Assembly (NCBI RefSeq): GCF_009177095.1
Contig: NZ_AP021861.1
Location: forward strand, 5,996,501-6,060,500
From: Lacipirellula parvula
Lineage (GTDB): Bacteria; Planctomycetota; Planctomycetia; Pirellulales; Lacipirellulaceae
Direction of reading: 5' to 3'
DNA: 64,000 nucleotides
Numbering within the stretch: the stretch's first letter is position 1; every line of letters begins with the position of its first letter. Below are positions 53,721 to 62,918 of the stretch, in pieces. Below the pieces are notes generated by a model. It was not told the origin of the DNA and made no database searches. It worked only from the letters and a program-made list of their open reading frames with translations. The position numbers and the translations under genes were made by a program.

Positions 53721-54212
53721 TGGATCTTTCTCCCTTCGAAGGTGTTCAAGAGTGATGAGAGGAGTGTTGACGGAAGAGGTCGAGACGCGATCAATCGCGC
53801 CTAGAAATGCAAAAACGTTGGTGTCAGCCGAATGAGATAAACCGCCGCCTATGGCACACGCAAATGAGAGCCGATGCGACGAATAGCGAGCAAGAACGTG
53901 GAGAAAAAGAGTCGACTTAAAATTTCGATCAAGACGATATCGGAGAAGTAGGTGGCCTCATCCTTGCAACCTGTAGCGTTCATGCTATGCTAAGAAAAAG
54001 AGGGTGTCAACGGTTCTACCGCTCTTTTCTGAGATACGCTCTATACGGCCGCCGCGTAGCGATACCGTCGGCATTGGCCGGCTGTTTCGCAGGAACGCCC
54101 GGCAGCCGCACATTGCAAATTCACTCGCACCCGCTGCGACGCTAGCGGCCACGCGAGCTGCCAACCCCGAATTAACGAGCCCCGAACTCAATCCGCCTTT
54201 CGCGACGCACGC
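53721..54212. other. Divergent intergenic region between PEP-CTERM gene and regulator
   Basis: No ORF. A small dyad TAGCGTTCATGCTA (53974-53987) could be an operator, but there is no supporting second copy. Confidence 0.35.
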
Positions 54213-55289
54213 ATGCCGGCTCCAGCCAAATATACGGAGGTGATGTCCGTCATCCAGCGTCGCATTGACGAGGGCGACTACCTGCTCAGCAGCATCCCCG
54301 GCGAGCGGAAGATCGCCGAAGATACGGGCGTTAGCTACATGACGGCTCGCCGGGCCGTCTCTGAATTACTTGAACTGAAGGTGCTCACCCGCCATCCGTC
54401 CGGCGCCCTCGACGTCCACCCGTCGTACGCCAAGCGGACTCGACCTGCGGAGGTGGTGCTCCTTTATCCCGCGTATGCGTCGACTTACCTGACGCAGCTT
54501 CGTGGCCTCGTCTCCGAGTTCGCCGACGAACGCGAAGTCCGTCTGCGGCCGGTGCAGTTCGTTCATTGGGATGAAAGCACTGTCGTCGAAGCCGCCGCCC
54601 AGGCTCGCGGCGCCATCGTCATTCCGTCAGGCGAACCGCTTCCGCCGCGGCTGATCGAGGCGTTCAAAGCCAAAAAGATCGTAATGCTCGACGGCGACTA
54701 TTCCGACGTCGGCATCAGGTCGATCCGACTCTTCTCGCAAGCCAGTATTCAGAAGGTTCTCAACCACCTGTACGACCTGGGCCATCGGCAGATCGATTGC
54801 GTCAATACTCAGAATCAGAACGCCGAGATCCGCCGCCGTATCGACATTTGGCGGCAATGGATCGAGCGTAAGGGCATCGCCGGCCGCCTATGGGACAACC
54901 CGGCCGCTCCCTACACCGATCCGACGATCGCCGCCTACAAGTTAATGTCGCGTCTGCTCGACAACGGCCAGATCGAAGCGACGGCGCTAGTCGGCACCAC
55001 ATGCCCGGCCGCCATCGGCATGATGCGTGCGAGTTGGGAACGGGGCGTGCACGTCGGCAAAGAGCTGTCGATTTGCGCGATGAACATCGAACCGCCGGCC
55101 GAGTTCTTCTGCCCGTCGATTACCGGCCTGCAAATGCCGAAGCTCGCCGGAGTGCTGGGGGCTTGCTTCGACTGGATCTTCGGGCCCGATCAGTTCGACG
55201 GGGCCAAACTGCTCGAACCCAAAAGCGCCGCGTTATTTGAGGGCGAATCAACCCGCCGCCCCACTGCCGCCTCCATCGCCAAGAAGTAA
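54213..55289 (+). CDS. GntR-type regulator with sugar-binding-like effector domain
   Basis: A 358-residue transcription regulator. The N-terminal winged helix-turn-helix (GERKIAEDTGVSYMTARRAVSELLE, about 30-55) is followed by a periplasmic-binding-protein-like domain of the LacI/XylR kind (VVLLYPAYASTYLTQLRG, LFSQASIQKVLNHLYDLGHRQIDCVN, CAMNIEPPAEFF). Such regulators respond to sugars. It lies between two PEP-CTERM/DUF1559 cassettes on opposite strands and may control one or both. An array of possible binding sites is at 55468-55530. Confidence 0.85.
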   Translation: MPAPAKYTEVMSVIQRRIDEGDYLLSSIPGERKIAEDTGVSYMTARRAVSELLELKVLTRHPSGALDVHPSYAKRTRPAEVVLLYPAYASTYLTQLRGLVSEFADEREVRLRPVQFVHWDESTVVEAAAQARGAIVIPSGEPLPPRLIEAFKAKKIVMLDGDYSDVGIRSIRLFSQASIQKVLNHLYDLGHRQIDCVNTQNQNAEIRRRIDIWRQWIERKGIAGRLWDNPAAPYTDPTIAAYKLMSRLLDNGQIEATALVGTTCPAAIGMMRASWERGVHVGKELSICAMNIEPPAEFFCPSITGLQMPKLAGVLGACFDWIFGPDQFDGAKLLEPKSAALFEGESTRRPTAASIAKK

Positions 55290-55713
55290 TTGCCTGGCGA
55301 AGGCGTATTTAGCGACAGATTCTGGCGACTAACGCCCTCTTGAGAGGGATATTAGCCTGTACAGAAGACGGACGGCCGTTATATAACACGGATCGCCCGT
55401 GGCTGATGATGACTATCCGGTTTCCAGCGCGGCCTCCGGATGCTAGCGTCCGCTCGCCCTCATGAGGCGCTGGGGAAAACCCTTCAACCCGCTATTTCCT
55501 GGGAAACTACGCTATTTGCTGGGCAAAACGCCCGTTGTAGAACATAGTCGCGAGTCAGCTCACTCGTCTTTTCTCTTGTCATTGCGCATTTGTTTTCAGC
55601 GCTTCCCGCAAAAATCACGCCCCAGCCGCCGTTTGGCACGTCACTGGCATAAGGGGGCCCGCCGAGAGCGAGGCCCCGCCTTGCCGTGCGAGGCCAGAAC
55701 GAGGAGCGAGAAT
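55290..55713. other. 424-bp intergenic region upstream of DUF1559
   Basis: No ORF. It holds the three-fold CTGGG-AAAC array described separately at 55468-55530. Confidence 0.4.
55468..55530 (+). promoter_or_regulatory. Possible operator array before the DUF1559 gene
   Basis: Three related sequences, CTGGGGAAAAC (55470-55480), CTGGGAAAC (about 55499-55507) and CTGGGCAAAAC (about 55519-55529), are spaced about 20-30 bases. The last two contain short dyads, TTTCC-TG-GGAAA and TTTGC-TGG-GCAAA. This is consistent with binding sites of the adjacent regulator (54213-55289). Confidence 0.45.
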
Positions 55714-56748
55714 ATGCCTGTCACCGGACGCCAACGCCGCCATTCCGGATTTACGTTAGTCGAACTATTGGTTGTGATCGCCATTATTGGCGTCCTCGTA
55801 GCCTTACTGCTGCCCGCCGTGCAAGCCGCCCGCGAGGCCGCCCGCCGCAGCCAATGCTTGAACAACTTCAAGCAGCTCGGGTTGGCGATGCAGAACCATC
55901 ACGACACGTTCCGCTATCTGCCCGTGGATATCAATCGGCAGCCATCGCTGACGAAGCATCGATCGCAGCTGTACCTCCAATTGCTGCCGTTTATGGAAGG
56001 CTCCGCGTTACGCGCGGCTTACGATTTCACAGCTGCTGCCACAGCCCCCAAAAACTTGAACCTGCTGTCGCGCCCGGAACCAATGTTGGCGTGCGCCAGC
56101 GACGAATCGCAGCTTCATACTGAAGGCGGTAACGACAACGGCGGCGATCGTAAATCGAGCTACGGGTTTAACTACGGCTATGGCACATACTCTCAGCTCG
56201 TGAGCGATCCACTGCGTCGCGGACCGTTCTGGGCGAATCCGGGCGTCCCCAACGACGACGCCAAGAAAGAGTTTTGGCGTTTCGGCAAGGAGACCGGTAC
56301 GCCAAATAAGGAGCAAGACACTTCCGGCCAACAGGTCAACTACAAGAACATCAGCGATGGCTTGAGCAATACCTTTCTACAGCTTGAAATGCGCCAAGTC
56401 CCGTCGGACGACGAAAACGATCAAGACCGTCGAGCCCGCGTTTGGATCTTTACCGCGGGTTCCTACCAGATCACGACTCGCATGGCGCCCAACTCTTCGG
56501 CGCCAGACGTCACCGTATGCTCGACGCAAAACAACGCCATCGCGCCATGCCTACGGAAGTCTGGCGCTGCGCAATTCATTCTTGCCTCGCGCAGCGCCCA
56601 CTCGGGCGGCGTCAACGCCTCAAAGTGCGACGGCTCCGCTGAGTTCGTCAGCGACGGCGTCGATCTCGCCGTGTGGCGTTCGCAAAGCACCATCGCCGCC
56701 GACGATCCGCCGCTGTACGCGAACGACCCCGAAGGCAACGGCCAGTAG
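55714..56748 (+). CDS. DUF1559 protein, prepilin-type N-terminus
   Basis: A 344-residue member of the family. The start at 55714 has GAGGAG upstream. Prepilin-like segment near residue 12 ([20 protein letters not shown]), DUF1559 region, and the C-terminal H-X9-DG motif [12 protein letters not shown]. Third copy in the window. It is followed by a dockerin-like/PEP-CTERM gene after 76 bases, without an intervening lipoprotein. Confidence 0.93.
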   Translation: MPVTGRQRRHSGFTLVELLVVIAIIGVLVALLLPAVQAAREAARRSQCLNNFKQLGLAMQNHHDTFRYLPVDINRQPSLTKHRSQLYLQLLPFMEGSALRAAYDFTAAATAPKNLNLLSRPEPMLACASDESQLHTEGGNDNGGDRKSSYGFNYGYGTYSQLVSDPLRRGPFWANPGVPNDDAKKEFWRFGKETGTPNKEQDTSGQQVNYKNISDGLSNTFLQLEMRQVPSDDENDQDRRARVWIFTAGSYQITTRMAPNSSAPDVTVCSTQNNAIAPCLRKSGAAQFILASRSAHSGGVNASKCDGSAEFVSDGVDLAVWRSQSTIAADDPPLYANDPEGNGQ

Positions 56749-56824
56749 CCGCACGTGAAACATCTCTCGCCGCAAACAAGTCACTAATCACCACTCGCCA
56801 GTCACTACCCAGGATTCTCCCCTC

Positions 56825-57982
56825 ATGCGTCGCTCCCTACTCTCGTCCACGCTCGTCGCTTTGCTCACTGGATTGCTCGCCAGCGTTGCCGTCACGCCCG
56901 CCCAAGCTATTACTGTCACCGGCCGCGGCTTTTCGAACCATAGCCACGACCAGTTCAGCACCACGACTTCGGCCGGCTCGCCCTTCTTCACCGGCTCGAC
57001 CAACTCCAGCGACGGCACCCAATACACCATCGGCCCGTCGAACGGACTCACCGGGAGCATCCGCACCCCGAATGGCCCTGGCTCCTCGCCCACAGGTTCG
57101 AGCACGACGGTCAGCGGCCACGTCTCGATCACCGGCAACGCCACTTCCGTCGGCGCCGATGCGGCAGCCGGTACGGCCGACGACTGGCTCAACGGCAACG
57201 GCGTGCCCGCCGGCGTAACGCTGAGCTACGACATCCTGTTTACCATTTCGTCGGCCAACGGCATGAACCTCATCACTGCCAACGGCAACACCGGCAACGG
57301 GCTGGCGATCGCCAACACCGCCAACCAGAACTACGGAAATCTCGATGCCGGCGAGCAGCTAAATTTCAGCACGATCACCGCCAGCAACTACGTGTGGGGC
57401 GGAGCACCGACCGAATCATTTAGCTTCACGCCGATTTCCACCGGGACCACGCGCTTCACCGCGTTCCGTTCGAATAGCCTCGACATTGCCTCCGAAGGCG
57501 CCACCCTCTCCGATGGGACCAATACGTGGGGATTCGGCACCTCCACCGGCACGGTCGTCAGCAATATCCCGATCACCAACACGCTCAGCGCGACGTTCAG
57601 TCCCGCTGGTGGCGACGTGCCGTTGACCCTGAAGACCGACGTCGGCGCCTGGGCCCTGAAGGGCTTCCAACTCAGCACGCCGATCTCGTACGACGTCATC
57701 GCCGTCGCGCCGCCAGTCAACGCCGACTTCAACGCCGATACGTTCGTCGACGGCGCCGACTTCCTCATCTGGCAACGCGGCTACGGCCTCGCCACCGGCG
57801 CCCTGCTCGCCGACGGCGACGCCAACGGCGATGGTGCGGTAAACGACCTCGACCTCGCGGCTTGGAATGCCAACTTCGGCGCCGGCCCGACGCCGCCGAT
57901 CTCGGCGGTCCCGGAACCTGCCGCGCTAACGCTTGCAGGCATCGCAATCCTCGCCTCGGCTGCGATGCGGCGACGATCGTAG
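56825..57982 (+). CDS. Dockerin-like/PEP-CTERM exported protein
   Basis: A 385-residue exported protein with a signal peptide (STLVALLTGLLASVAVTPAQA), a beta-rich domain with GSTNSSDGTQYTIGPSNG, and a dockerin-like pair (DFNADTFVDGADFLIWQRG, then DANGDGAVNDLDLAAW) before the VPEPAALTLAGIAILASAAMRRR tail. It is second in the cassette behind DUF1559. A strong terminator follows. Confidence 0.85.
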   Translation: MRRSLLSSTLVALLTGLLASVAVTPAQAITVTGRGFSNHSHDQFSTTTSAGSPFFTGSTNSSDGTQYTIGPSNGLTGSIRTPNGPGSSPTGSSTTVSGHVSITGNATSVGADAAAGTADDWLNGNGVPAGVTLSYDILFTISSANGMNLITANGNTGNGLAIANTANQNYGNLDAGEQLNFSTITASNYVWGGAPTESFSFTPISTGTTRFTAFRSNSLDIASEGATLSDGTNTWGFGTSTGTVVSNIPITNTLSATFSPAGGDVPLTLKTDVGAWALKGFQLSTPISYDVIAVAPPVNADFNADTFVDGADFLIWQRGYGLATGALLADGDANGDGAVNDLDLAAWNANFGAGPTPPISAVPEPAALTLAGIAILASAAMRRRS

Positions 57983-58023
57983 ATCGGCGTCGACCAATCA
58001 GTTGCAAACGAACAGCCAACAAG

Positions 58024-58054
58024 AAGGCCACCGCGAATCAGCGGTGGCCTTTTT
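58024..58054 (+). terminator. Rho-independent terminator after the PEP-CTERM gene
   Basis: A perfect stem (AAGGCCACCGC, loop GAATCA, GCGGTGGCCTT) is followed by a T-run. Confidence 0.9.
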
Positions 58055-58144
58055 CATTATTATGCGCCGAGGAAGTGCAGCACGGCGGAAGCGCGCGTGG
58101 CTCTTGGGGACCGTAAGGCAACTTGCCGTACTACGAGAGCGCAC

Positions 58145-58184
58145 GAAAAAACCTCCGCAATCGCATGTGCGACTCCAGAGGTTC
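58145..58184 (-). terminator. Rho-independent terminator of the initiator tRNA
   Basis: On the minus strand AACCTC pairs with GAGGTT around an inner CGCA/GCGA stem, followed by TTTTTT. Confidence 0.8.
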
Positions 58185-58190
58185 TTCAAG

Positions 58191-58264
<74 letters not shown>

Positions 58265-58275
58265 TCAGATCGGCA

Positions 58276-58304
58276 ATTCTAGCTCACATTCCGCTGACCG
58301 ACAA
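58276..58304 (-). promoter_or_regulatory. Promoter of the initiator tRNA
   Basis: On the minus strand TTGTCG (58299-58304), 17 bases, then TAGAAT (58276-58281), directly upstream of the tRNA. Confidence 0.8.
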
Positions 58305-58369
58305 GGAGCCGTTTTCGGGGTGCAAACAGCGCTATGGCCCTCATTGCAGCGATCTCACGCCCGCTCGGC

Positions 58370-59989
58370 TCAAATCTTTACCTCATTCCAAATGCTATAC
58401 GCTGAAATCACCGCCAAGCCCATGAAAAACACGCCCGCCAGCAGCAGCCCCATCCGCAGGAACCAGTTCGGCCGCAGCTCCCGCGGCAACAAAATGAGAT
58501 TCACCGCCAGCACGTGCCAGCAGCTGAAACCCATCGCTGCGTTGTAGAGTGCGGCGGCCCACTTCAGCAGCCGCACTGAGTCCCACAGCGTGAGCGACAC
58601 CAGCCCGAACGCCGCGTACGCGCACAACGTCCCGAAGAAGAGATAGCGAATGCGGTGCGGATCCCACCGTCGCAGCGGCGGCAGCGCGGTCCAACTTACT
58701 TCGACCCACCGCCGCAGCGCGTTCTCGGCAGTGGTGGTGATGTTCGGCGCCAGCACGAGGAAGCCGCAGAACAGCACCGCGAACCACATGAACTGCCCCC
58801 ACACGGGCCCCGCCGCGTCGCGCAAACCGTTCGCCGTCAGCGCGGCCGCCTCCCAATCGCGGGCCTGCGTGTTGCGCGGCAAGAACTGAATCGACAACAT
58901 GCACGGCAGCGCGATACCGACAAAACACGCCGGCATCCACACCACCAGCTGATCGCGCAACACGTAGCGATACCACCCGCGGAACCGCCGCAGCGATTCG
59001 GCGGTGACCAGAAAAATCATCCCCGTGTGCGAGAGCTGCATCTTCTCGCCGCCGACCATGCTGGGAATGACGCCGACGTTGGCGCCCATGCCCCACCCTT
59101 GGTCGCGGGTGTACGAGCTGATCGCCGTGTTCGTCAGCCCGCCGCTGCCGGAGATCGCCGCGAGCGCCCCCAGCACCGCCAGCATCCGCGAGTCGATCAC
59201 AGGAAAACCGTCGCCGTTCCACAGCGACACAAAAATATTCTGCGTCAGCGGTTGGCCGTCGTCGCCCCCCCCCATTACTGGCACGCTACCGAACTTCACG
59301 AAGCCAGTAAGAATCTCGATCCACGTCTCCGCGTTGGAGTAAAGGAATGCCACCGTGATCAAAAACCCCAGCACGACGACGATCTTAAAACTGATTAATC
59401 CCTTCAGCGAGTTGTAAACCGTCCCGCCGAAAATGAGGGGCGTCATCATCCCGATGAACAAGATGTAGCGCAGCGTTCGCAACAACGCGTCGCCGGTGAG
59501 CGAGACGCCGAGCAGCTGATACGTCTCCGTCGGCTGCGCAATCTCGCCGACCATCACCGCTGCCAGCGGCGTCGCCGCCGCCGAGGCGATGTACGGAAAC
59601 ACCGAGCCGAAGTCGAGCACCAAGTACAGCGCCAGCCAGAAGAACGGCCCCGGCAGCAACCGGAACTTGCCAGTAAAGATCGACTCGCCCGAGTAGAGCG
59701 TGTAGCGGCTGATCTCGAGGTTGTAGACGACCTGCCCGAGGATCGAGAGCGTCGACAGCCACAAAATCGCTCCGCCGTACTTGGCCGTCGTCAGCGGCCC
59801 CGCCATCCACTCGCCGGCGCCGATCGCAGCGCCCCCCATCACAAGCCCCGGCCCGATCAGCTGCGTCCAACTTTTCAGCGACATCGGCGGCGCTTCGCGC
59901 AACTCGCCGATCTGCCACGGCGGCATCTCCCGCGAACCAATCAGCGGCGCAGTAGGCGGAGAAGTCGACGAAGCGTGCGGATCGGCCAT
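58370..59989 (-). CDS. Nramp-like transporter
   Basis: A 539-residue polytopic membrane protein with a LeuT-fold Nramp pattern (GPGLVMGGAAIGAGEWMAGP as TM1, ISGSGGLTNTAISSYTRDQGWGMGANVG). The DPGN motif of metal-transporting Nramp proteins is replaced by GAGE, and no MPH motif is present in the matching helix, so the substrate may not be a divalent metal. The family includes such divergent members, common in planctomycetes. Confidence 0.82.
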   Translation of the reverse strand: MADPHASSTSPPTAPLIGSREMPPWQIGELREAPPMSLKSWTQLIGPGLVMGGAAIGAGEWMAGPLTTAKYGGAILWLSTLSILGQVVYNLEISRYTLYSGESIFTGKFRLLPGPFFWLALYLVLDFGSVFPYIASAAATPLAAVMVGEIAQPTETYQLLGVSLTGDALLRTLRYILFIGMMTPLIFGGTVYNSLKGLISFKIVVVLGFLITVAFLYSNAETWIEILTGFVKFGSVPVMGGGDDGQPLTQNIFVSLWNGDGFPVIDSRMLAVLGALAAISGSGGLTNTAISSYTRDQGWGMGANVGVIPSMVGGEKMQLSHTGMIFLVTAESLRRFRGWYRYVLRDQLVVWMPACFVGIALPCMLSIQFLPRNTQARDWEAAALTANGLRDAAGPVWGQFMWFAVLFCGFLVLAPNITTTAENALRRWVEVSWTALPPLRRWDPHRIRYLFFGTLCAYAAFGLVSLTLWDSVRLLKWAAALYNAAMGFSCWHVLAVNLILLPRELRPNWFLRMGLLLAGVFFMGLAVISAYSIWNEVKI

Positions 59990-60206
59990 GCAATGCTCGG
60001 ACGGAAAAGGACGAACAACAAGAGAATGACCGGCCGAACGAGCCCGACGCGGCGATGAGGCGGAAAGCCGATTGTCGCATTTGCGGGCGGCCCGTGGTAG
60101 GTTGTTCGTTCACTTGCGACAGACTAATCTCGGGCGCGGCCGCTCAAACAGCGACCCGCGGCCCATTCTTTTCACGTGCAGTTTTGCACTCAATGAGCCA
60201 ATTGCC

Positions 60207-61262
60207 ATGACGACGTTTCCAAAGCATATTGCTCTGTCATCACTGCTGATGTCGTGGTGCGTCATTCGTTGTATGGGAGCCGAACCGATGGGCGTTGAAC
60301 CTCGCGCTGTGGGAAAGATTGAACGACACGATGCGGCGCTCGACGCCCTCGTCGACGTGAACGCGCCGGTCGAGATCGTCGCCGAAGGCTTCGTCTGGAG
60401 CGAAGGCCCCGTTTGGTGGGCCGCCGACAAGTCGCTGCTCTTCTCCGACATCCCACGCAACGCGATCTTCAAGTGGAACGAACGCGACGGCCTCGAAGAA
60501 TTCCTCAACCCCGCCGGCTACACCGGCGAAGTCCCGCGCGGCGGCGAACTCGGTTCGAACGGCCTCGTCATCGACGACAAAGACCAACTCGTGATGTGTC
60601 AGCATGGCGATCGCCGCATCGCCCGCCTGGAGGCGCCGCTCGCTGCCGGCAAGAAGCCCGAAGCGAAGTTCACCAACATCGCCGATCGCTGGGAAGGCAA
60701 GCGATTCAACAGCCCGAACGATCTCGTCCGCCACTCCAGTGGCGCCATCTACTTCACCGACCCGATGTACGGTTTGCTCAAAGGGGGCGACCCGAAGACG
60801 GCCGAGATCGACTTCATGGGCGTCTACCGCTGCGGCCCCGATGGCAAGGTGACCCTCGCCACCCGCGCGATGACGAAGCCGAACGGTCTCGCCTTCTCGC
60901 CCGACGAAAAGATTCTCTACGTCGGCCAGTCTGATAGCACCGCCCCGCTGTGGCGGGCGTTCGACGTGCAAGCCGACGGCTCGCTCGCCAACGAACGCGT
61001 CTTCTTCGACGCCACCGAGCTGGCGAAGCAAGGCCTGAAGGGTTCGCCCGACGGCTTCAAAGTCGACAAGGACGGCAACATCTTTGCCTCCGGCCCCGGT
61101 GGCGTGCTGGTGATCTCGAAGGATGGAAAACACCTCGGCACGATCTCGACCGACGACGTCGTCTCGAACTGCGCCTGGGGTGACGACGGCAGCACGCTCT
61201 TTATGACGACGAACAGCCGCCTGGCCCGCGTAAGAACCAAAACCCGCGGCGCGGGGTTTTAG
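60207..61262 (+). CDS. SMP-30/gluconolactonase-type protein
   Basis: A 351-residue exported protein. Start at 60207 (MTTFPKHIALSSLL) with a hydrophobic signal. A six-bladed beta-propeller of the SMP-30/gluconolactonase family: FVWSEGPVWWAADKSLLFSDIP (calcium site Glu), FNSPNDLVRHSSGAIYFTDPMYG and KPNGLAFSPDEKILYV. It probably hydrolyses a sugar lactone outside the cytoplasm. The genes downstream are a zinc dehydrogenase and an SDR, which fits sugar-acid metabolism. Confidence 0.9.
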   Translation: MTTFPKHIALSSLLMSWCVIRCMGAEPMGVEPRAVGKIERHDAALDALVDVNAPVEIVAEGFVWSEGPVWWAADKSLLFSDIPRNAIFKWNERDGLEEFLNPAGYTGEVPRGGELGSNGLVIDDKDQLVMCQHGDRRIARLEAPLAAGKKPEAKFTNIADRWEGKRFNSPNDLVRHSSGAIYFTDPMYGLLKGGDPKTAEIDFMGVYRCGPDGKVTLATRAMTKPNGLAFSPDEKILYVGQSDSTAPLWRAFDVQADGSLANERVFFDATELAKQGLKGSPDGFKVDKDGNIFASGPGGVLVISKDGKHLGTISTDDVVSNCAWGDDGSTLFMTTNSRLARVRTKTRGAGF

Positions 61263-61286
61263 ACAAATGCTTGAAGGCTCTTAAGC

Positions 61287-61571
61287 ATGCGTCTCATCAG
61301 ACTGCTCGAATTCGTCGACTACGAAGCGATCCTCCCGTTTCCCTTGGGCACGATCGTTCTAGTGCCAATTTGGGCTAATAGAGTAGGGAATTCACTAGCA
61401 TCCGCGCTCTCCCTCTGCGGAATCGTACTGCTCGCCGGACAGTTTATGATTCTCACTCGCACTTTTGACCGAGGCACAGGACAGAAACTGCCGTACTTTG
61501 CAGTTAACAACGTGGTTTTAACACTAGCAATCACAGCAATCGTTGCCGCTTGCTTCAGAATTAGGGCCTAG
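61287..61571 (+). CDS. Small membrane protein, 94 aa
   Basis: A short protein with about three hydrophobic segments (ILPFPLGTIVLVPIW, ALSLCGIVLLAGQFMILT, VVLTLAITAIVAACF). Less GC-rich than its neighbours. A GAAGG occurs upstream but is not close. No family was recognised. Confidence 0.5.
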   Translation: MRLIRLLEFVDYEAILPFPLGTIVLVPIWANRVGNSLASALSLCGIVLLAGQFMILTRTFDRGTGQKLPYFAVNNVVLTLAITAIVAACFRIRA

Positions 61572-61717
61572 CGTCGCGCGGAGGCGTCCAGATTGCATCC
61601 TGTCGACAGGCGTCGCAATCCCCACCCGCCAGGCGCCGCACTCCCGCATGGCGTTCCCCTCCGGCTATATTGAAGGGCTCCCTTCCCCTGCCCTTCCCAC
61701 TCCTGCCGCCCACGCCG

Positions 61718-62749
61718 ATGAAGGCCCTGCTCCTCAGCGAGTATCGCAAACTAAGCGTCGTCGAGATGCCGACGCCCGAGATCGCTCCAAACGAAGTCCT
61801 CGTCCGCGTCGGCGCCTGCGGCATCTGCGGCAGCGACGTCCACGGCTACGACGGCTCGACCGGCCGTCGCATTCCGCCGTTGGTGATGGGGCACGAAGCC
61901 GCCGGCGTCATCGAAGCCGTCGGCTCGAGCGTCGCCGACTTCCACGTCGGCGAGCGCGTCACCTTCGACTCGACCGTCTACTGCGGCGAGTGCGGCTACT
62001 GCCGCGCGGGCCGCGTGAACCTTTGCGACAACCGCCAAGTTCTCGGCGTCTCGTGCGGCGACTACCGCCGCCACGGCGCCTTCGCCGAGTTCGTCGCCGT
62101 CCCCGCCCACATTCTCTACCGCCTGCCTGATTCGCTGCCGCTCGAACATGCCGCCCTTATTGAGGCTGTGTCGGTCGCCGTCCACGGCGTGAAGCGGGCC
62201 GTTCCCAAAAAAGATGACAACGTGGTCGTCGTTGGGACGGGGATGATCGGCCTGCTCATCGTGCAAGTGCTGCGCCACTACGGCTGCCGGCGGCTGATCG
62301 CCGTCGACGTCGACGACGATCGCCTGGCCCTCGCCAAGAAGTTCGGCGCCACCGACGTGTTCAACGCCAAGCAAGTCGACGCGACGAAAGCGATCCTTGA
62401 ACTCACTGCCGGCCGCGGCGTCGCTGCCGCGTGGGAAGCGGTCGGCGCCACGCCCACCGTGCAAACTGCCGTCAACTCGGTGAGCAAAGGGGGCCACGTC
62501 ACGCTGGTCGGCAACGTTTCGCCGACGATCGAACTGCCGCTGCAAACCGTCGTCACCCGCGAGCTCACCCTCCACGGCACCTGCGCCTCAAGCGGCGAGT
62601 ACCCCGAGTGCATCGACCTGATGGCGAGCGGCGCCGTCGACGTTCGCCCGCTGCTGAGCGCCGCAATCTCGATCGACGACGCACCGGCGTGGTTCGAACG
62701 CCTCTACGCCCACGAACCGGGCCTCATGAAAGTCGTCGTCACGCCGTGA
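61718..62749 (+). CDS. Zinc-dependent alcohol dehydrogenase family
   Basis: A 343-residue medium-chain dehydrogenase. Catalytic zinc ligands C37, H59 and E60 (ACGICGSDVHG, MGHEAAG); structural zinc cysteines C89, C92, C95 and C103; the Rossmann VVVGTGMIGLL. It resembles sorbitol/threonine/galactitol-phosphate type enzymes; the substrate is probably a polyol or sugar acid. It stands in a set with the SMP-30 and SDR genes. Confidence 0.92.
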   Translation: MKALLLSEYRKLSVVEMPTPEIAPNEVLVRVGACGICGSDVHGYDGSTGRRIPPLVMGHEAAGVIEAVGSSVADFHVGERVTFDSTVYCGECGYCRAGRVNLCDNRQVLGVSCGDYRRHGAFAEFVAVPAHILYRLPDSLPLEHAALIEAVSVAVHGVKRAVPKKDDNVVVVGTGMIGLLIVQVLRHYGCRRLIAVDVDDDRLALAKKFGATDVFNAKQVDATKAILELTAGRGVAAAWEAVGATPTVQTAVNSVSKGGHVTLVGNVSPTIELPLQTVVTRELTLHGTCASSGEYPECIDLMASGAVDVRPLLSAAISIDDAPAWFERLYAHEPGLMKVVVTP

Positions 62750-62777
62750 CGCCGATATGTACATATTGAATTTTGTG

Positions 62778-62805
62778 GTCCCCTCCCCTTGAGGGGGAGG
62801 GAGCC
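62778..62805 (+). repeat. Single-arm copy of the G/C-rich interspersed repeat
   Basis: GTCCCCTCCCCTTGAGGGGG and GGAGGGAGCC match one arm of the element at 8551-8645. Confidence 0.7.
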
Positions 62806-62918
62806 AGAAAAAAAACGAAACGACGAACCACCCACGCCGAAACGCACCACTCCCCCCGGCTTGAAGAGCCGGGGGCTAATCAAAACTCACAACTCAAAAC
62901 CCGCAACTCGCAACTTCA

